Shown here: one piece after another, positions 1-7,603 of the stretch
How the letters are laid out: each line of letters opens with the position of its first letter
Numbering within the stretch: the stretch's first letter is position 1
Source: Candidatus Pelagibacterales bacterium
GTDB lineage: Bacteria > Pseudomonadota > Alphaproteobacteria > TMED109
Length of the DNA stretch: 8,777 bases
Assembly (NCBI GenBank): GCA_002714055.1
Contig: PAWH01000036.1
Coordinates: forward strand, 3,162 to 11,938
Direction: 5' to 3'
Notes under the pieces: model-generated
Databases searched by the model: none
What the model saw: the letters and a program-made list of their open reading frames with translations, nothing else
What the model was told of the DNA's origin: nothing
Made by a program: the position numbers and the translations under genes

Positions 1-318
1 ATTGTTTCTGCAGTACTAGCTGGCGTAGCAGGAGCTTTATATGTTCCACAAGTTGGAATAATAAATCCAGGAGAGTTTGCTCCTCTCAAATCTATTGAAG
101 TTGTAGTTTGGGTGGCTTTAGGTGGAAGAGGGACGTTATATGGTGCTATTATTGGTGGAATACTAGTAAATTTAGCAAAATCATTTTTTACAGTTTATTT
201 TCCTGAAATTTGGTTGTTTTTTTTGGGTGGTTTATTTGTATTAGTAACGCTATTTTTACCGAGAGGTGTAGCTGGAGTACTTTCAGACTTGTATAATAAT
301 TTAAAGAACAGGAGATAA
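1..318 (+). CDS. urtC: Urea ABC transporter permease UrtC, C-terminal part (5' truncated)
   Basis: This is the last 105 residues of an inner-membrane permease of the urea importer; the reading frame is open from base 1, so the start lies upstream of the window. The tail reads VVVWVALGGRGTLYGAIIGG, then LVNLAKSFFTVYFPEIWLF, then FVLVTLFLPRGVAGVL, which is the typical ending of UrtC (LivM-like permeases). Two hydrophobic stretches (about residues 48-62 and 76-92 of the fragment) look like the final membrane helices, followed by a short basic cytoplasmic tail ending KNRR. An internal GTG at 112 is not the start, because conserved sequence continues before it. The TAA stop touches the ATG of urtD, and an AGGAG (310-314) near the gene end serves as the urtD ribosome binding site. 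The assignment to UrtC rather than LivM rests on the sequence style plus the downstream urtDE-urease context. Confidence 0.93.
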   Translation: MVSAVLAGVAGALYVPQVGIINPGEFAPLKSIEVVVWVALGGRGTLYGAIIGGILVNLAKSFFTVYFPEIWLFFLGGLFVLVTLFLPRGVAGVLSDLYNNLKNRR

Positions 319-1080
319 ATGGTGAACTCTAAAATAAATTCACAGGGCTCTCTTTTATATCTAGATGGAGTAACCGTTGATTTTGACGGATTTAAAGCAT
401 TAAATGAATTATCTTTCATAGCTTCTCCTAATTCCCTTCAAGCGGTGATTGGGCCTAATGGTGCAGGAAAAACTACTTTTATGGATGTAGTTACAGGTAG
501 GACTCGTCCTACTGCAGGTAGGGTCATATACAAAGAAAAGATAGATTTAACAAGGTTTGATGAGACAGCTATTGTTTCACTGGGGATCGCTAGAAAATTT
601 CAAAGACCATCAGTTTTTCCTCATCACTCGGTAGCAAAAAATTTAGAATTAGCAGTATTTAAGAAAAAAAATATTTGGAATACAACTTTTCTTAAAGATA
701 CTAATTTAGATAAGAATTTATTAGAAAATGTGGCTTCTAAAATTGGATTAGAAAACTACTTGCAGAATATTGCAGGTTCTTTGTCGCACGGACAGAAGCA
801 GTGGCTTGAAATTGGCATGCTCTTAGCACAAGAATGTGAATTACTAATGCTTGACGAGCCAGTAGCAGGAATGACCGATGAAGAAACAGAAAAAACTGCA
901 ATACTATTAAAAGAAATTTCAAAGGAAAGATCTTTGATAGTTATTGAACATGATATTAATTTTATAGAATCATTGTTGTGTTCAGTTAAAGTCCTAAACG
1001 AAGGAACAGTCTTGGCTGAAGGCACTATGGCAGATTTAAAAAAAAATAAAGAAGTAATAGAAGTTTATTTGGGTAGATAG
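319..1080 (+). CDS. urtD: Urea ABC transporter ATP-binding protein UrtD
   Basis: A 253-residue ABC ATPase, the LivG-like subunit that with UrtE drives urea import through UrtB/UrtC. Visible motifs are Walker A GPNGAGKTT (residues 45-53), Q-loop Gln95 in RKFQRPSVF, the ABC signature as LSHGQKQ (155-161, His replacing the usual second-position Gly as is common in UrtD), Walker B LLMLDEP (175-181) and H-loop His211 in VIEHD. The sequence PVAGMTDEET after Walker B is characteristic of UrtD. The ATG directly abuts the urtC stop and has AGGAG 4 nt upstream; no other start fits better. The TAG stop directly abuts the ATG of urtE, implying translational coupling. An A9 run (1038-1046) lies near the 3' end. 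LivG of an amino-acid importer is the alternative, made unlikely by the adjoining urease genes. Confidence 0.95.
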   Translation: MVNSKINSQGSLLYLDGVTVDFDGFKALNELSFIASPNSLQAVIGPNGAGKTTFMDVVTGRTRPTAGRVIYKEKIDLTRFDETAIVSLGIARKFQRPSVFPHHSVAKNLELAVFKKKNIWNTTFLKDTNLDKNLLENVASKIGLENYLQNIAGSLSHGQKQWLEIGMLLAQECELLMLDEPVAGMTDEETEKTAILLKEISKERSLIVIEHDINFIESLLCSVKVLNEGTVLAEGTMADLKKNKEVIEVYLGR

Positions 1081-1776
1081 ATGTTAAAAATAGAAAATAT
1101 AAATTTATCATACGGAGAGAGTCATATTATTTTTAATATGTCTTTAGAAGCAAAATTAGGAAATGTAACAACTATTCTGGGAAGAAACGGGGTAGGTAAA
1201 ACGAGTCTATTAAAGGCTATTATGGGTTTAGAACAGGTTCAATCTGGGACAGTTTTATGGAATAATAATGATATTACTAATTCAACTCCTGCATATCGTG
1301 CTCGATCAGGATTAGCATATGTTCCTCAAGGAAGAGAAATTTTTGCACTTTTAACAGTTGAAGAAAATTTAAAAACCGGATTTTCAGTTCTACCAAAAGG
1401 AGAGAAAAGAATTGCTTCTTATATTTATGATTTATTTCCTGTTTTAAAAGATATGAAGCATAGAAGAGGTGGCGATTTATCTGGAGGACAGCAACAACAG
1501 CTCGCTATAGCAAGAGCGTTAGTAATGAAGCCAAAATTACTATTACTAGATGAGCCTACAGAAGGAATTCAACCATCAATAATTAAGCAAATTGCTGAAG
1601 TAATCAGATATTTAGTACAATCGGAAAAAATAGGTGTTATTCTTGTAGAACAATATTTTGATTTTGCTCAAGAACTTGCTGACACATTTTATGCTATTAT
1701 TAAAGGGAAAATAGCACTTTCAGGTAAAGGAAAAGACATGAATAAAGACGATCTACAACGTTTGCTTACAGTCTAA
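1081..1776 (+). CDS. urtE: Urea ABC transporter ATP-binding protein UrtE
   Basis: A 231-residue ABC ATPase, the LivF-like partner of UrtD. It shows Walker A GRNGVGKTS (residues 34-42), Q-loop Gln83 in YVPQGREIF, signature LSGGQ within LSGGQQQQLAIARAL (133-147) and Walker B LLLLDEP (153-159). The following TEGIQPSIIKQI is a UrtE hallmark. The H-loop histidine is replaced by Gln191 in ILVEQYFDFA, which is normal for the LivF/UrtE family and so not a defect. The length is typical for UrtE. The gene starts immediately after the urtD stop and ends 1 nt before the ureD ATG, so transporter and enzyme genes appear to be on the same message. No terminator-like hairpin was seen at the urtE/ureD junction. 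Confidence 0.95.
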   Translation: MLKIENINLSYGESHIIFNMSLEAKLGNVTTILGRNGVGKTSLLKAIMGLEQVQSGTVLWNNNDITNSTPAYRARSGLAYVPQGREIFALLTVEENLKTGFSVLPKGEKRIASYIYDLFPVLKDMKHRRGGDLSGGQQQQLAIARALVMKPKLLLLDEPTEGIQPSIIKQIAEVIRYLVQSEKIGVILVEQYFDFAQELADTFYAIIKGKIALSGKGKDMNKDDLQRLLTV

Positions 1777-1777
1777 A

Positions 1778-2602
1778 ATGAAAAAAATTAATCGCGCTAT
1801 CGGTGAATTAGAAATTTCGTTTTCGGAGGATGGAATTAGTCGTTTGCACTGTACTGCTCCTTTGAGAGCATTTGGTAATGATGATGGAATCAATGAAATA
1901 CCTTCAGCAGTTATTGTTAATACTTCAGGTGGAGTTGTTTCAGGAGATAGGTATGATGTAACTATAAATGTAAAAAAAAATAGTAAGGGGCTAATTTTAT
2001 CTCAAGCTGCTGATAAAATTTATAAATGTTTAAAAAATGAATACTCTGAAATGAATAATCTATTAAATATAGATAATAATAGTTGGGTAGAATGGATTCC
2101 TCAAGAAACAATTATGTTTGAAAATGCAAATTTAAAAAGAAATTTAGAAGTAAATTTAAGCACTGATTCAGAAGCTTTAATAGGAGAAATAGTAGTTTTA
2201 GGAAGATTAGCAAAGGGTGAAAGAGTTAATAATATTACTCTAATGGATACTATAAAAATTAATCGTAATAAAAAAATAGAATGGCTGGATAGAGTTTTGC
2301 TAGATGGTAAAGTTCACTGCGCGCGCAATTCAAATGCACGTTTGTATGGAAATAACTGTTTTTTTACAATAGCATTATCAAGTGTAAAAATTTCTAAATA
2401 TAAAGATATACTTTATAAATTTATAGAAAATAATATTAATAAAATTAAAATCAGTGCTACTATCTTACACAATAATCTAATAATTAGAGGTTTATCAAAA
2501 GACCCTCTTTTATTAAGAAAAGAATTTTCAAAAATATGGTGTTTCATTAGGTCAGAGTTTAAAAAGTTGGCCCCAGTGATGCCCAAACTTTGGTGGATAT
2601 AA
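1778..2602 (+). CDS. ureD: Urease accessory protein UreD
   Basis: A 274-residue urease maturation factor. In the known pathway UreD (UreH) binds the UreABC apoenzyme and, with UreF and UreG, helps load two nickel ions and carbamylate the active-site lysine. Family motifs seen are APLRAF (residues 27-32), NTSGGVVSGD (48-57), SQAADKIYK (75-83) and WIPQETIMF (106-114), followed by LKRNLEV and a VVLGRLAKGE segment typical of UreD. The C-terminal third is very AT-rich and Lys/Asn/Ile-rich and less recognisable, as usual for this divergent family. The ATG is 1 nt after the urtE stop, with no clear Shine-Dalgarno, so translation probably relies on coupling to urtE. An A9 run (1972-1980) sits in codons for V-K-K-N. 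Confidence 0.94.
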   Translation: MKKINRAIGELEISFSEDGISRLHCTAPLRAFGNDDGINEIPSAVIVNTSGGVVSGDRYDVTINVKKNSKGLILSQAADKIYKCLKNEYSEMNNLLNIDNNSWVEWIPQETIMFENANLKRNLEVNLSTDSEALIGEIVVLGRLAKGERVNNITLMDTIKINRNKKIEWLDRVLLDGKVHCARNSNARLYGNNCFFTIALSSVKISKYKDILYKFIENNINKIKISATILHNNLIIRGLSKDPLLLRKEFSKIWCFIRSEFKKLAPVMPKLWWI

Positions 2603-2607
2603 AGCGT

Positions 2608-2614
2608 AAGGAAA
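2608..2614 (+). promoter_or_regulatory. Ribosome binding site of ureA
   Basis: AAGGAAA ends 6 nt before the ATG at 2621 and lies in the 18-nt gap after ureD. An overlapping ATG at 2614 is out of frame with ureA, so this site fixes 2621 as the start. Confidence 0.7.
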
Positions 2615-2620
2615 TGTTTT

Positions 2621-2923
2621 ATGAAATTAAATTCTAGAGAAAAAGATAAGTTATTAATTGCCATGGCAGCCGAAGTCGCTAGAAAGCGATTGGCACGTGG
2701 ACTTAAACTCAATTACCCTGAAGCCGTGGCGCTTATTTCAGATTTTGTAGTTGAAGGTGCGAGAGATGGAAGAAAAGTAAGTGACCTAATGAGTGCAGGA
2801 GCTGAATTAATTTCTAAAGGACAAGTTATGAATGGGGTAGAAACTATGATTAAAGAAATACAGGTAGAAGCCACTTTTCCTGACGGAACAAAACTAGTTA
2901 CAGTGCATTATCCAATAAAATAG
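2621..2923 (+). CDS. ureA: Urease subunit gamma (UreA)
   Basis: The smallest structural subunit of urease, 100 residues, the standard length of bacterial UreA. It packs with UreB and UreC in the (UreABC)3 trimer and has no catalytic residues of its own. The N-terminus [12 protein letters not shown], then [29 protein letters not shown] and the ending [14 protein letters not shown] are strongly conserved family segments. The gene is separate from ureB, unlike the fused UreA-UreB form of Helicobacter. Its stop codon is built into the ureB ribosome binding site (TAGGAGG). Confidence 0.98.
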   Translation: MKLNSREKDKLLIAMAAEVARKRLARGLKLNYPEAVALISDFVVEGARDGRKVSDLMSAGAELISKGQVMNGVETMIKEIQVEATFPDGTKLVTVHYPIK

Positions 2924-2927
2924 GAGG
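2922..2927 (+). promoter_or_regulatory. Strong Shine-Dalgarno of ureB, overlapping the ureA stop
   Basis: AGGAGG (followed by T) is a near-perfect anti-16S match, ending 5 nt before the ureB ATG at 2933 and overlapping the ureA TAG (2921-2923). By eye it is the strongest ribosome binding site in the operon. Confidence 0.8.
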
Positions 2928-2932
2928 TTAAA

Positions 2933-3262
2933 ATGATACCTGGGGAAATTATAGTATCCGATAATGAAATAGAAATAAATAAAGGTTCTACCTCAAAGAA
3001 TATAATTGTTGAAAATATGGGAGATAGACCTATTCAAGTAGGTTCTCATTATCATTTTTATGAGGTAAATGCTTTCCTTAAATTTGATAGAAATAAAACT
3101 TTAGGCATGAGGTTAAATATTGCATCAGGAACGGCTATTCGTTTTGAGCCAGGACAAAGTAGAGAAGTTCAATTAGTTGATTATTTAGGAAAAAAAAATA
3201 TTTACGGTTTTAATGCTCTTGTTAATGGGTCTTTAAAGAAGGTAAAAAATCATGACAAATAA
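2933..3262 (+). CDS. ureB: Urease subunit beta (UreB)
   Basis: Structural beta subunit of urease, 109 residues, close to the usual 101-110 for unfused UreB. The start MIPGEI and the segments [17 protein letters not shown] (residues 31-47), [25 protein letters not shown] and the GFNALVNG region are the family signature. The 3' end overlaps ureC by 11 nt in another frame, so the ureC start codon lies inside ureB and the two are probably translationally coupled, fitting the equal stoichiometry of the subunits. An A9 run (3190-3198) lies in the G-K-K-N codons near the C-terminus. Confidence 0.98.
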   Translation: MIPGEIIVSDNEIEINKGSTSKNIIVENMGDRPIQVGSHYHFYEVNAFLKFDRNKTLGMRLNIASGTAIRFEPGQSREVQLVDYLGKKNIYGFNALVNGSLKKVKNHDK

Positions 3263-4961
3263 AATTAATAGAAAATCTTATGCAGCAATGTACGGTCCTA
3301 CAGTGGGAGATAAAATAAGGCTTGCAGATACAGAATTATTTATAGAGGTAGAAACAGATTATACTGTTTATGGAGAAGAAGTAAAATTTGGGGGAGGTAA
3401 AGTAATTAGAGATGGAATGGGACAAAGCCAGATAAGCAATTCAGAAGGAGCTGTCGACACTGTCATTACTAATGCTGTAATTTTAGATTATTGTGGAGTA
3501 ATTAAAGCAGATATAGGAATTATTAATGGTTATATTTCAGAAATAGGTAAAGCAGGTAATCCTGATGTACAACCTAATGTGAATATAATTATAGGTCCCG
3601 GGACAGAAGTAATTGCAGCTGAGGGTAAAATTTTGACTGCAGGAGGGATCGATGCGCATATTCATTTTATTAGCCCTCAGCAAGTGGAAGAAGCTTTATA
3701 TTCTGGGATTACCACTATGCTAGGTGGAGGAACGGGGCCCGCAGAAGGAACAAATGCAACTACATGTACACCTGGACCATGGCATATAACTAAAATGTTA
3801 GAAGCGGCAGAAGGATTACCAGTTAATTTAGGCTTTTTTGGAAAGGGAAATGCATCTAGTACAAAACCTCTATTGGAGCAAGTCAGAGCTGGAGCATGCG
3901 GTCTTAAATTACATGAAGACTGGGGCACCACGCCTTCCACTATCGATACATGTCTTAAAGTTGCAGATAAAATGGATGTTCAAGTTACTATACACACAGA
4001 TACATTAAATGAATCTGGCTTTGTAGAAAACACTATTGCAGCATTTAAAGGAAGATGTATTCATGCATTTCATACTGAAGGAGCTGGGGGAGGACATGCT
4101 CCTGACATAATACGCTTGGCTGGAGAGAAAAATGTTTTACCTTCTTCAACAAATCCAACAAGGCCTTACACCATAAACACGATTGATGAGCATTTAGATA
4201 TGTTAATGGTATGTCATCATCTTGATCCAAAAATTCCAGAAGATATCGCATTTGCTGAGAGTCGCATTCGAGCTGAAACTATAGCTGCGGAAGATATCTT
4301 ACATGATATGGGAGCTTTTTCTATGATTGCATCAGATAGTCAAGCTATGGGAAGAGTAGGAGAAGTAATCACAAGGACTTGGCAAACAGCTTCAAAAATG
4401 AAATTGCAGAGAGGTTTTTTACCTGAAGATGATACAGGAAATGATAATTTAAGATGTAAAAGGTATATAGCAAAATACACTATAAATCCGGCAATTTCCC
4501 ATGGGATTTCTCATGTGGTAGGGTCTGTAGAAAAGAACAAATTAGCCGACTTAGTTTTATGGGATCCAGCGTTCTTTGGAGCTAAACCTGAAAAAATTAT
4601 TAAGGGTGGTGTAATAAACGCTTCTTTAATGGGTGATCCAAATGCGTCTATTCCCACACCTCAGCCAGTTCATTATAGACCTATGTTTGGACAATTTGGT
4701 AGTTCAATGCAGAGTGGTTCTATTACTTTTGTCTCTCAAATTGCTTATGATAATGGATTAAAGGAAGCACTAAAATTAGAGAAAAAACTTATTCCAGTAA
4801 GTGGGACAAGAAATATATCAAAATCTGATATGGTTTTAAACCATTATACTCCAGATATAAAGGTGGACCCAGAAACATATGAAGTGAAGGCTGACGGCGA
4901 GCTATTAACTTGTGAACCTGCGGAGATACTTCCTTTAGCTCAAAGGTATTTTTTATATTAG
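3252..4961 (+). CDS. ureC: Urease catalytic subunit alpha (UreC)
   Basis: The catalytic subunit, 569 residues, hydrolysing urea to ammonia and carbamate in the cytoplasm. Every active-site residue can be found, numbered two higher than in Klebsiella: Ni ligands His136 and His138 (DAHIHF), the Lys219 to be carbamylated (GLKLHEDWG), His248 ([12 protein letters not shown]), His274 ([14 protein letters not shown]) and Asp362 ([12 protein letters not shown]). The mobile-flap Cys321 and catalytic His322 are in MVCHHLD. The N-terminus [22 protein letters not shown] is typical and close to alphaproteobacterial forms, and the C-terminus ends [10 protein letters not shown] as in other UreC proteins. 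The gene looks intact and is less AT-rich than ureD and ureF, as expected for the best-conserved protein of the set. The start is set by the 11-nt overlap with ureB. Confidence 0.99.
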   Translation: MTNKINRKSYAAMYGPTVGDKIRLADTELFIEVETDYTVYGEEVKFGGGKVIRDGMGQSQISNSEGAVDTVITNAVILDYCGVIKADIGIINGYISEIGKAGNPDVQPNVNIIIGPGTEVIAAEGKILTAGGIDAHIHFISPQQVEEALYSGITTMLGGGTGPAEGTNATTCTPGPWHITKMLEAAEGLPVNLGFFGKGNASSTKPLLEQVRAGACGLKLHEDWGTTPSTIDTCLKVADKMDVQVTIHTDTLNESGFVENTIAAFKGRCIHAFHTEGAGGGHAPDIIRLAGEKNVLPSSTNPTRPYTINTIDEHLDMLMVCHHLDPKIPEDIAFAESRIRAETIAAEDILHDMGAFSMIASDSQAMGRVGEVITRTWQTASKMKLQRGFLPEDDTGNDNLRCKRYIAKYTINPAISHGISHVVGSVEKNKLADLVLWDPAFFGAKPEKIIKGGVINASLMGDPNASIPTPQPVHYRPMFGQFGSSMQSGSITFVSQIAYDNGLKEALKLEKKLIPVSGTRNISKSDMVLNHYTPDIKVDPETYEVKADGELLTCEPAEILPLAQRYFLY

Positions 4962-4966
4962 TTAAT

Positions 4967-4972
4967 AAGGAG
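4967..4972 (+). promoter_or_regulatory. Shine-Dalgarno of ureE, supporting an ATT start
   Basis: AAGGAG lies in the ureC-ureE gap. It is 7 nt before the in-frame ATT at 4980 but 76 nt before the first in-frame ATG at 5049. Its position argues that ureE translation begins near 4980 rather than 5049. Confidence 0.65.
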
Positions 4973-4979
4973 AATTACA

Positions 4980-5426
4980 ATTTTAATAATTAAGTCTTGG
5001 TCTAGATCAGGTCTATGGCCTGATGAGAAATCAAAAGATCAAATTACAATGATATCAGCAGATCGCTTTTGTAGAAGGAAGATGTTGACATTAGATTCTG
5101 GAAAGGAGGTAATGTTAACTTTGGAAAAAGTTGTTGGTTTTAGAGATAACGATGGTTTAGAATTAGAAAATGGTGATTGGGTAAGAATTAAATCGGCAAA
5201 AGAAGATGTAATAGATATAGTCTCCAAGAATGATAAGCACCATTCACTTTTATCTTGGCATTTAGGTAATAGACATCTAGCAATAGAGCTAATAAATAAA
5301 AAAATTATAAGAATTGAAAAAGATCATGTTATAGCTCTTATGCTCGAAGGATTAGGAGCTAGGCTAGAGTATAAAAAGGAAGTATTTAATCCCGAATTAG
5401 GAGCATATGGTTCTAAGCACCATTAA
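4980..5426 (+). CDS. ureE: Urease accessory nickel-carrier protein UreE, probable non-AUG start
   Basis: UreE is the dimeric nickel metallochaperone that passes Ni to UreG for urease activation. The conserved core is visible: VVGFRDNDGLELENG, then SWHLGNRHL with the likely metal-binding His99, DHVIALMLEGLGA, and the ending FNPELGAYG. The C-terminal tail is short (SKHH), without the long His-rich tail of some UreEs. The first in-frame ATG (5049) gives 125 residues and cuts into the N-terminal domain. Upstream codons read IKSWSRSGLWPDEKSKDQIT before MISADRFCRRKMLTL, matching the usual UreE pattern of a Gly-x-Trp followed by a TVTLxxDDRxRRR-like strand. No ATG, GTG, TTG or CTG exists in frame between the ureC stop and 5049. 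With the Shine-Dalgarno at 4967-4972, ATT at 4980 is the best start, giving 148 residues, the normal family size. Identity is secure; the start is inferred. Confidence 0.88.
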   Translation: MLIIKSWSRSGLWPDEKSKDQITMISADRFCRRKMLTLDSGKEVMLTLEKVVGFRDNDGLELENGDWVRIKSAKEDVIDIVSKNDKHHSLLSWHLGNRHLAIELINKKIIRIEKDHVIALMLEGLGARLEYKKEVFNPELGAYGSKHH

Positions 5427-5432
5427 ATTAAT

Positions 5433-6137
5433 ATGAATAAGTTTGAACAAAATAAAATAGTGGATAACGGACTTTATTATTTGCTAAGTTGGTTTTCGCC
5501 AAATTATCCAGTGGGGTCTTATGCATATTCACACGGGCTTGAATATGCTGTGGAGACCGGAATAGTGGATAATATTTATCATTTAGAAAATTGGATTAAG
5601 GATTTATTATTTTATGGTACGGGAGCGAATGATGCTATTTTTATAAATCAAACTTATGAATCAATATTAAGTAATAATTATGAACTATTTGTGGATATTG
5701 CCATTATGTCAAAGTCTTATATGCCTACACAAGAAATCGCTTTAGAGTCCGAACAGCAAGGAATATCATTTTATAAGGTTACGTCAGCTACACTATCGTC
5801 TAAGAAATTTGAAAAATTAATAAATAGTATTATGAGTTATATTACATATCCTATAGTTGTAGGATGTGCTGGAGCATTGATTAATATAAAAAAAATTCAT
5901 TTAATAAATTCATATTTACATGCTTTTATATCTAATATTTTATCTGCAGCTTTGCGTATAATGCCGGTCGGGCAGACTGATATACAATGTTTACTTTTTA
6001 AATTTAAAAAAGATATACAGACAATTTCTATTAATACCTTGTCAAAAAGTTTAGAAGATATTGGTTCCTCAACCTTTATGATTGATTGGGCATCGGCAAA
6101 TCATGAAGGTCAATATTCGAGGTTATTTAGGTCATGA
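5433..6137 (+). CDS. ureF: Urease accessory protein UreF
   Basis: A 234-residue helical maturation protein that works in the UreD-UreF-UreG complex during nickel insertion. Hallmarks are [20 protein letters not shown] (residues 17-36) with the following [15 protein letters not shown] (105-110), [12 protein letters not shown] (172-183) and the C-terminal [17 protein letters not shown] ending. The length is typical. The ATG lies 6 nt after the ureE stop in the same frame, with no convincing Shine-Dalgarno, so translation is probably coupled to ureE. The last four bases form an ATGA overlap with ureG. The gene is strongly AT-rich, with Ile, Asn and Lys in less conserved parts, like ureD. Confidence 0.96.
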   Translation: MNKFEQNKIVDNGLYYLLSWFSPNYPVGSYAYSHGLEYAVETGIVDNIYHLENWIKDLLFYGTGANDAIFINQTYESILSNNYELFVDIAIMSKSYMPTQEIALESEQQGISFYKVTSATLSSKKFEKLINSIMSYITYPIVVGCAGALINIKKIHLINSYLHAFISNILSAALRIMPVGQTDIQCLLFKFKKDIQTISINTLSKSLEDIGSSTFMIDWASANHEGQYSRLFRS

Positions 6138-6736
6138 GTTTGCCTGTTCGAATAGGAATAGGTGGGCCAGTGGGTTCTGGAAAAACAGCATTGGCAGTTT
6201 CTTTATGTAAAAAATTGTATCCCAAATATGATTTGGCAGTTATAACAAATGATATTTATACCCGCGAAGATGCTCAATTTGTTACAAAAGCAGGGGTGCT
6301 TCCAGAAGAAAGGATTAGGGGAGTAGAGACGGGAGGTTGTCCTCATACTGCTATACGAGAGGATGCTTCAATGAATTTAGTAGCAGTGTCAGATATGAAA
6401 AAATTATTTCCAAAAATTGAAATTGTCTTGATAGAATCAGGAGGAGATAATTTGGCTGCGACATTTTCCCCAGAACTTGCTGATATCACTTTATATGTAA
6501 TTGATGTTGCCGCTGGAGAAAAAATTCCAAGAAAAGGAGGTCCAGGAATAACCCGGTCAGATTTATTAATAATTAATAAAATTGATCTAGCTCCTTTAGT
6601 TGGTGCTAACTTGAAAGTAATGGAAAAAGACACAATAAAAATGAGAGGAGAAAAACCTTTTATTTTTAGTAATTTAAAAAGTGGTGAAGGACTAAATGAA
6701 ATTTCTAATTTTATAATTAGAAACTCTGGTCTATAA
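6134..6736 (+). CDS. ureG: Urease accessory GTPase UreG
   Basis: A 200-residue SIMIBI-class GTPase that couples GTP hydrolysis to nickel delivery into urease. It shows the P-loop GPVGSGKT (residues 11-18), [10 protein letters not shown] (38-47), the nickel-binding Cys-Pro-His motif (69-71, in [13 protein letters not shown]), [17 protein letters not shown] (101-117) and the guanine-specificity NKID (148-151). The ATG overlaps the ureF TGA. The protein ends normally, and the gene is the last of the operon on this strand. Its stop is only 5 nt from the stop of the convergent panC, leaving no room for a classical terminator after the gene. A His-rich N-terminal extension found in some UreGs is absent. 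Confidence 0.98.
   Translation: MSLPVRIGIGGPVGSGKTALAVSLCKKLYPKYDLAVITNDIYTREDAQFVTKAGVLPEERIRGVETGGCPHTAIREDASMNLVAVSDMKKLFPKIEIVLIESGGDNLAATFSPELADITLYVIDVAAGEKIPRKGGPGITRSDLLIINKIDLAPLVGANLKVMEKDTIKMRGEKPFIFSNLKSGEGLNEISNFIIRNSGL
6702..6723. repeat. Perfect 9-bp hairpin in the ureG 3' end
   Basis: TTTCTAATT (6702-6710) and AATTAGAAA (6715-6723) are exact inverted copies separated by 4 nt (TTAT). The hairpin lies within the last codons of ureG, just before the convergent ureG/panC stops. It is AT-rich (2 G-C pairs) and no U-run follows on either strand, so it is a weak candidate for a bidirectional transcription stop or a 3'-end stabilising structure. It could be chance in DNA of this composition. 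Confidence 0.35.
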
Positions 6737-6741
6737 CTTTA

Positions 6742-7602
6742 CTATTCTATAGCAATATTATCTATCAACCTTATATCATTTATGTAAGCAGCCACAAATA
6801 TTCTTGATTTTTTATTGCTATAAGTTTTGATTTCTTCAAGGTCTTTTTCACTTCTTATCTCCAAATAATCTAGTTTATTAAAACCAGATTCTAAAATATT
6901 ATTTCTTGCCTTATCAATGACTAACTCAATATTTTCTCCAGTGACAATATTTTTTGATGCTTCGCATAATATTTTGTATAAATTATTTGCTATTAATTTT
7001 TTGTCTTTTTCAAGATATCTATTTCTAGATGAAATTGCTAAACCTTCTTTATCTCTTACGGTAGATATACTAATAATTTTACAAGGAATATCTAGACTAT
7101 TTACTAATTTTTTAACAATCAGAAGTTGTTGAAAATCTTTTTCACCAAAAAATCCATAATCGGCTCTTGATTGAACAAGAAGTTTAGCAACTATAGTAGC
7201 TACTCCTTGAAAGTGATTTTTTCTGAATCTACCACATAACACGGAACTTAATTTTGGAATAGTAATGCTCAGATCAAAATTGCTAGGGTAAATATTTTCT
7301 ATAGAAGGAATATAAACTATATGACAGCCTGCGGCTTCCAGTTTAGAAGTATCTTTTTCTTCATCTCTAGGATATGTATCAAAATCTTCATTTGTTCCAA
7401 ATTGTTTTGGATTTACGAATATAGTAGCAACTACTATGTCTGAGTGTTTTCTTGCTGTAAAAATAAGTTTTTCATGTGCTTCGTGAATAGAACCCATGGT
7501 AGGAACTATGCCAACAGTAGCTGCAGCATTTGTAGGTTCCATTCTGCGTCTTGCAACAGCCGCTTCTAGTTCAAACACATTTCTTACTATTTCTATTGTC
7601 AT
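6742..7602 (-). CDS. panC: Pantothenate synthetase (pantoate--beta-alanine ligase) PanC
   Basis: A 286-residue enzyme of the usual length that joins pantoate and beta-alanine with ATP, via a pantoyl-adenylate, to make vitamin B5 for coenzyme A. Family segments seen are PTMGSIHEAH (residues 34-43), TIFVNPKQFG (60-69) with DFDTYPRD, CGRFRKNHFQGVATIVAKL (123-141), GFFGEKDFQQL (150-160) and LAISSRNRYL (188-197, the KMSKS-like region). The nucleotidyltransferase HxGH motif reads HEAH (40-43), Ala replacing the Gly; the rest is well conserved, so it is probably functional. The ATG has AGGAAA 11 nt upstream (7619 down to 7614). The gene is transcribed against the urease operon and apart from it; no panB or panD neighbour is visible. 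Confidence 0.96.
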   Translation of the reverse strand: MTIEIVRNVFELEAAVARRRMEPTNAAATVGIVPTMGSIHEAHEKLIFTARKHSDIVVATIFVNPKQFGTNEDFDTYPRDEEKDTSKLEAAGCHIVYIPSIENIYPSNFDLSITIPKLSSVLCGRFRKNHFQGVATIVAKLLVQSRADYGFFGEKDFQQLLIVKKLVNSLDIPCKIISISTVRDKEGLAISSRNRYLEKDKKLIANNLYKILCEASKNIVTGENIELVIDKARNNILESGFNKLDYLEIRSEKDLEEIKTYSNKKSRIFVAAYINDIRLIDNIAIE

Positions 7603-7603
7603 T

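Noticed and set aside
1661..1678. Missing H-loop histidine in UrtE as a sign of inactivation
   Set aside because: Gln in the VEQ motif is the usual state in LivF/UrtE-type ATPases, and all other ATPase motifs are intact.
3677..3940. Open frame on the minus strand opposite ureC (87 codons)
   Set aside because: It lies wholly inside the highly conserved ureC, has no recognisable domain, and is a by-product of ureC codon usage. The same applies to minus-strand frames opposite urtD, ureD and ureG.
5049..5426. ureE as a normal 125-residue gene starting at ATG 5049
   Set aside because: No Shine-Dalgarno is near this ATG, and the in-frame sequence before it fits the family N-terminus, so the ATG is judged internal.
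6917..7132. Open frame on the + strand inside panC (71 codons)
   Set aside because: It is antisense to a clearly conserved gene and shows no family features or good ribosome binding site.
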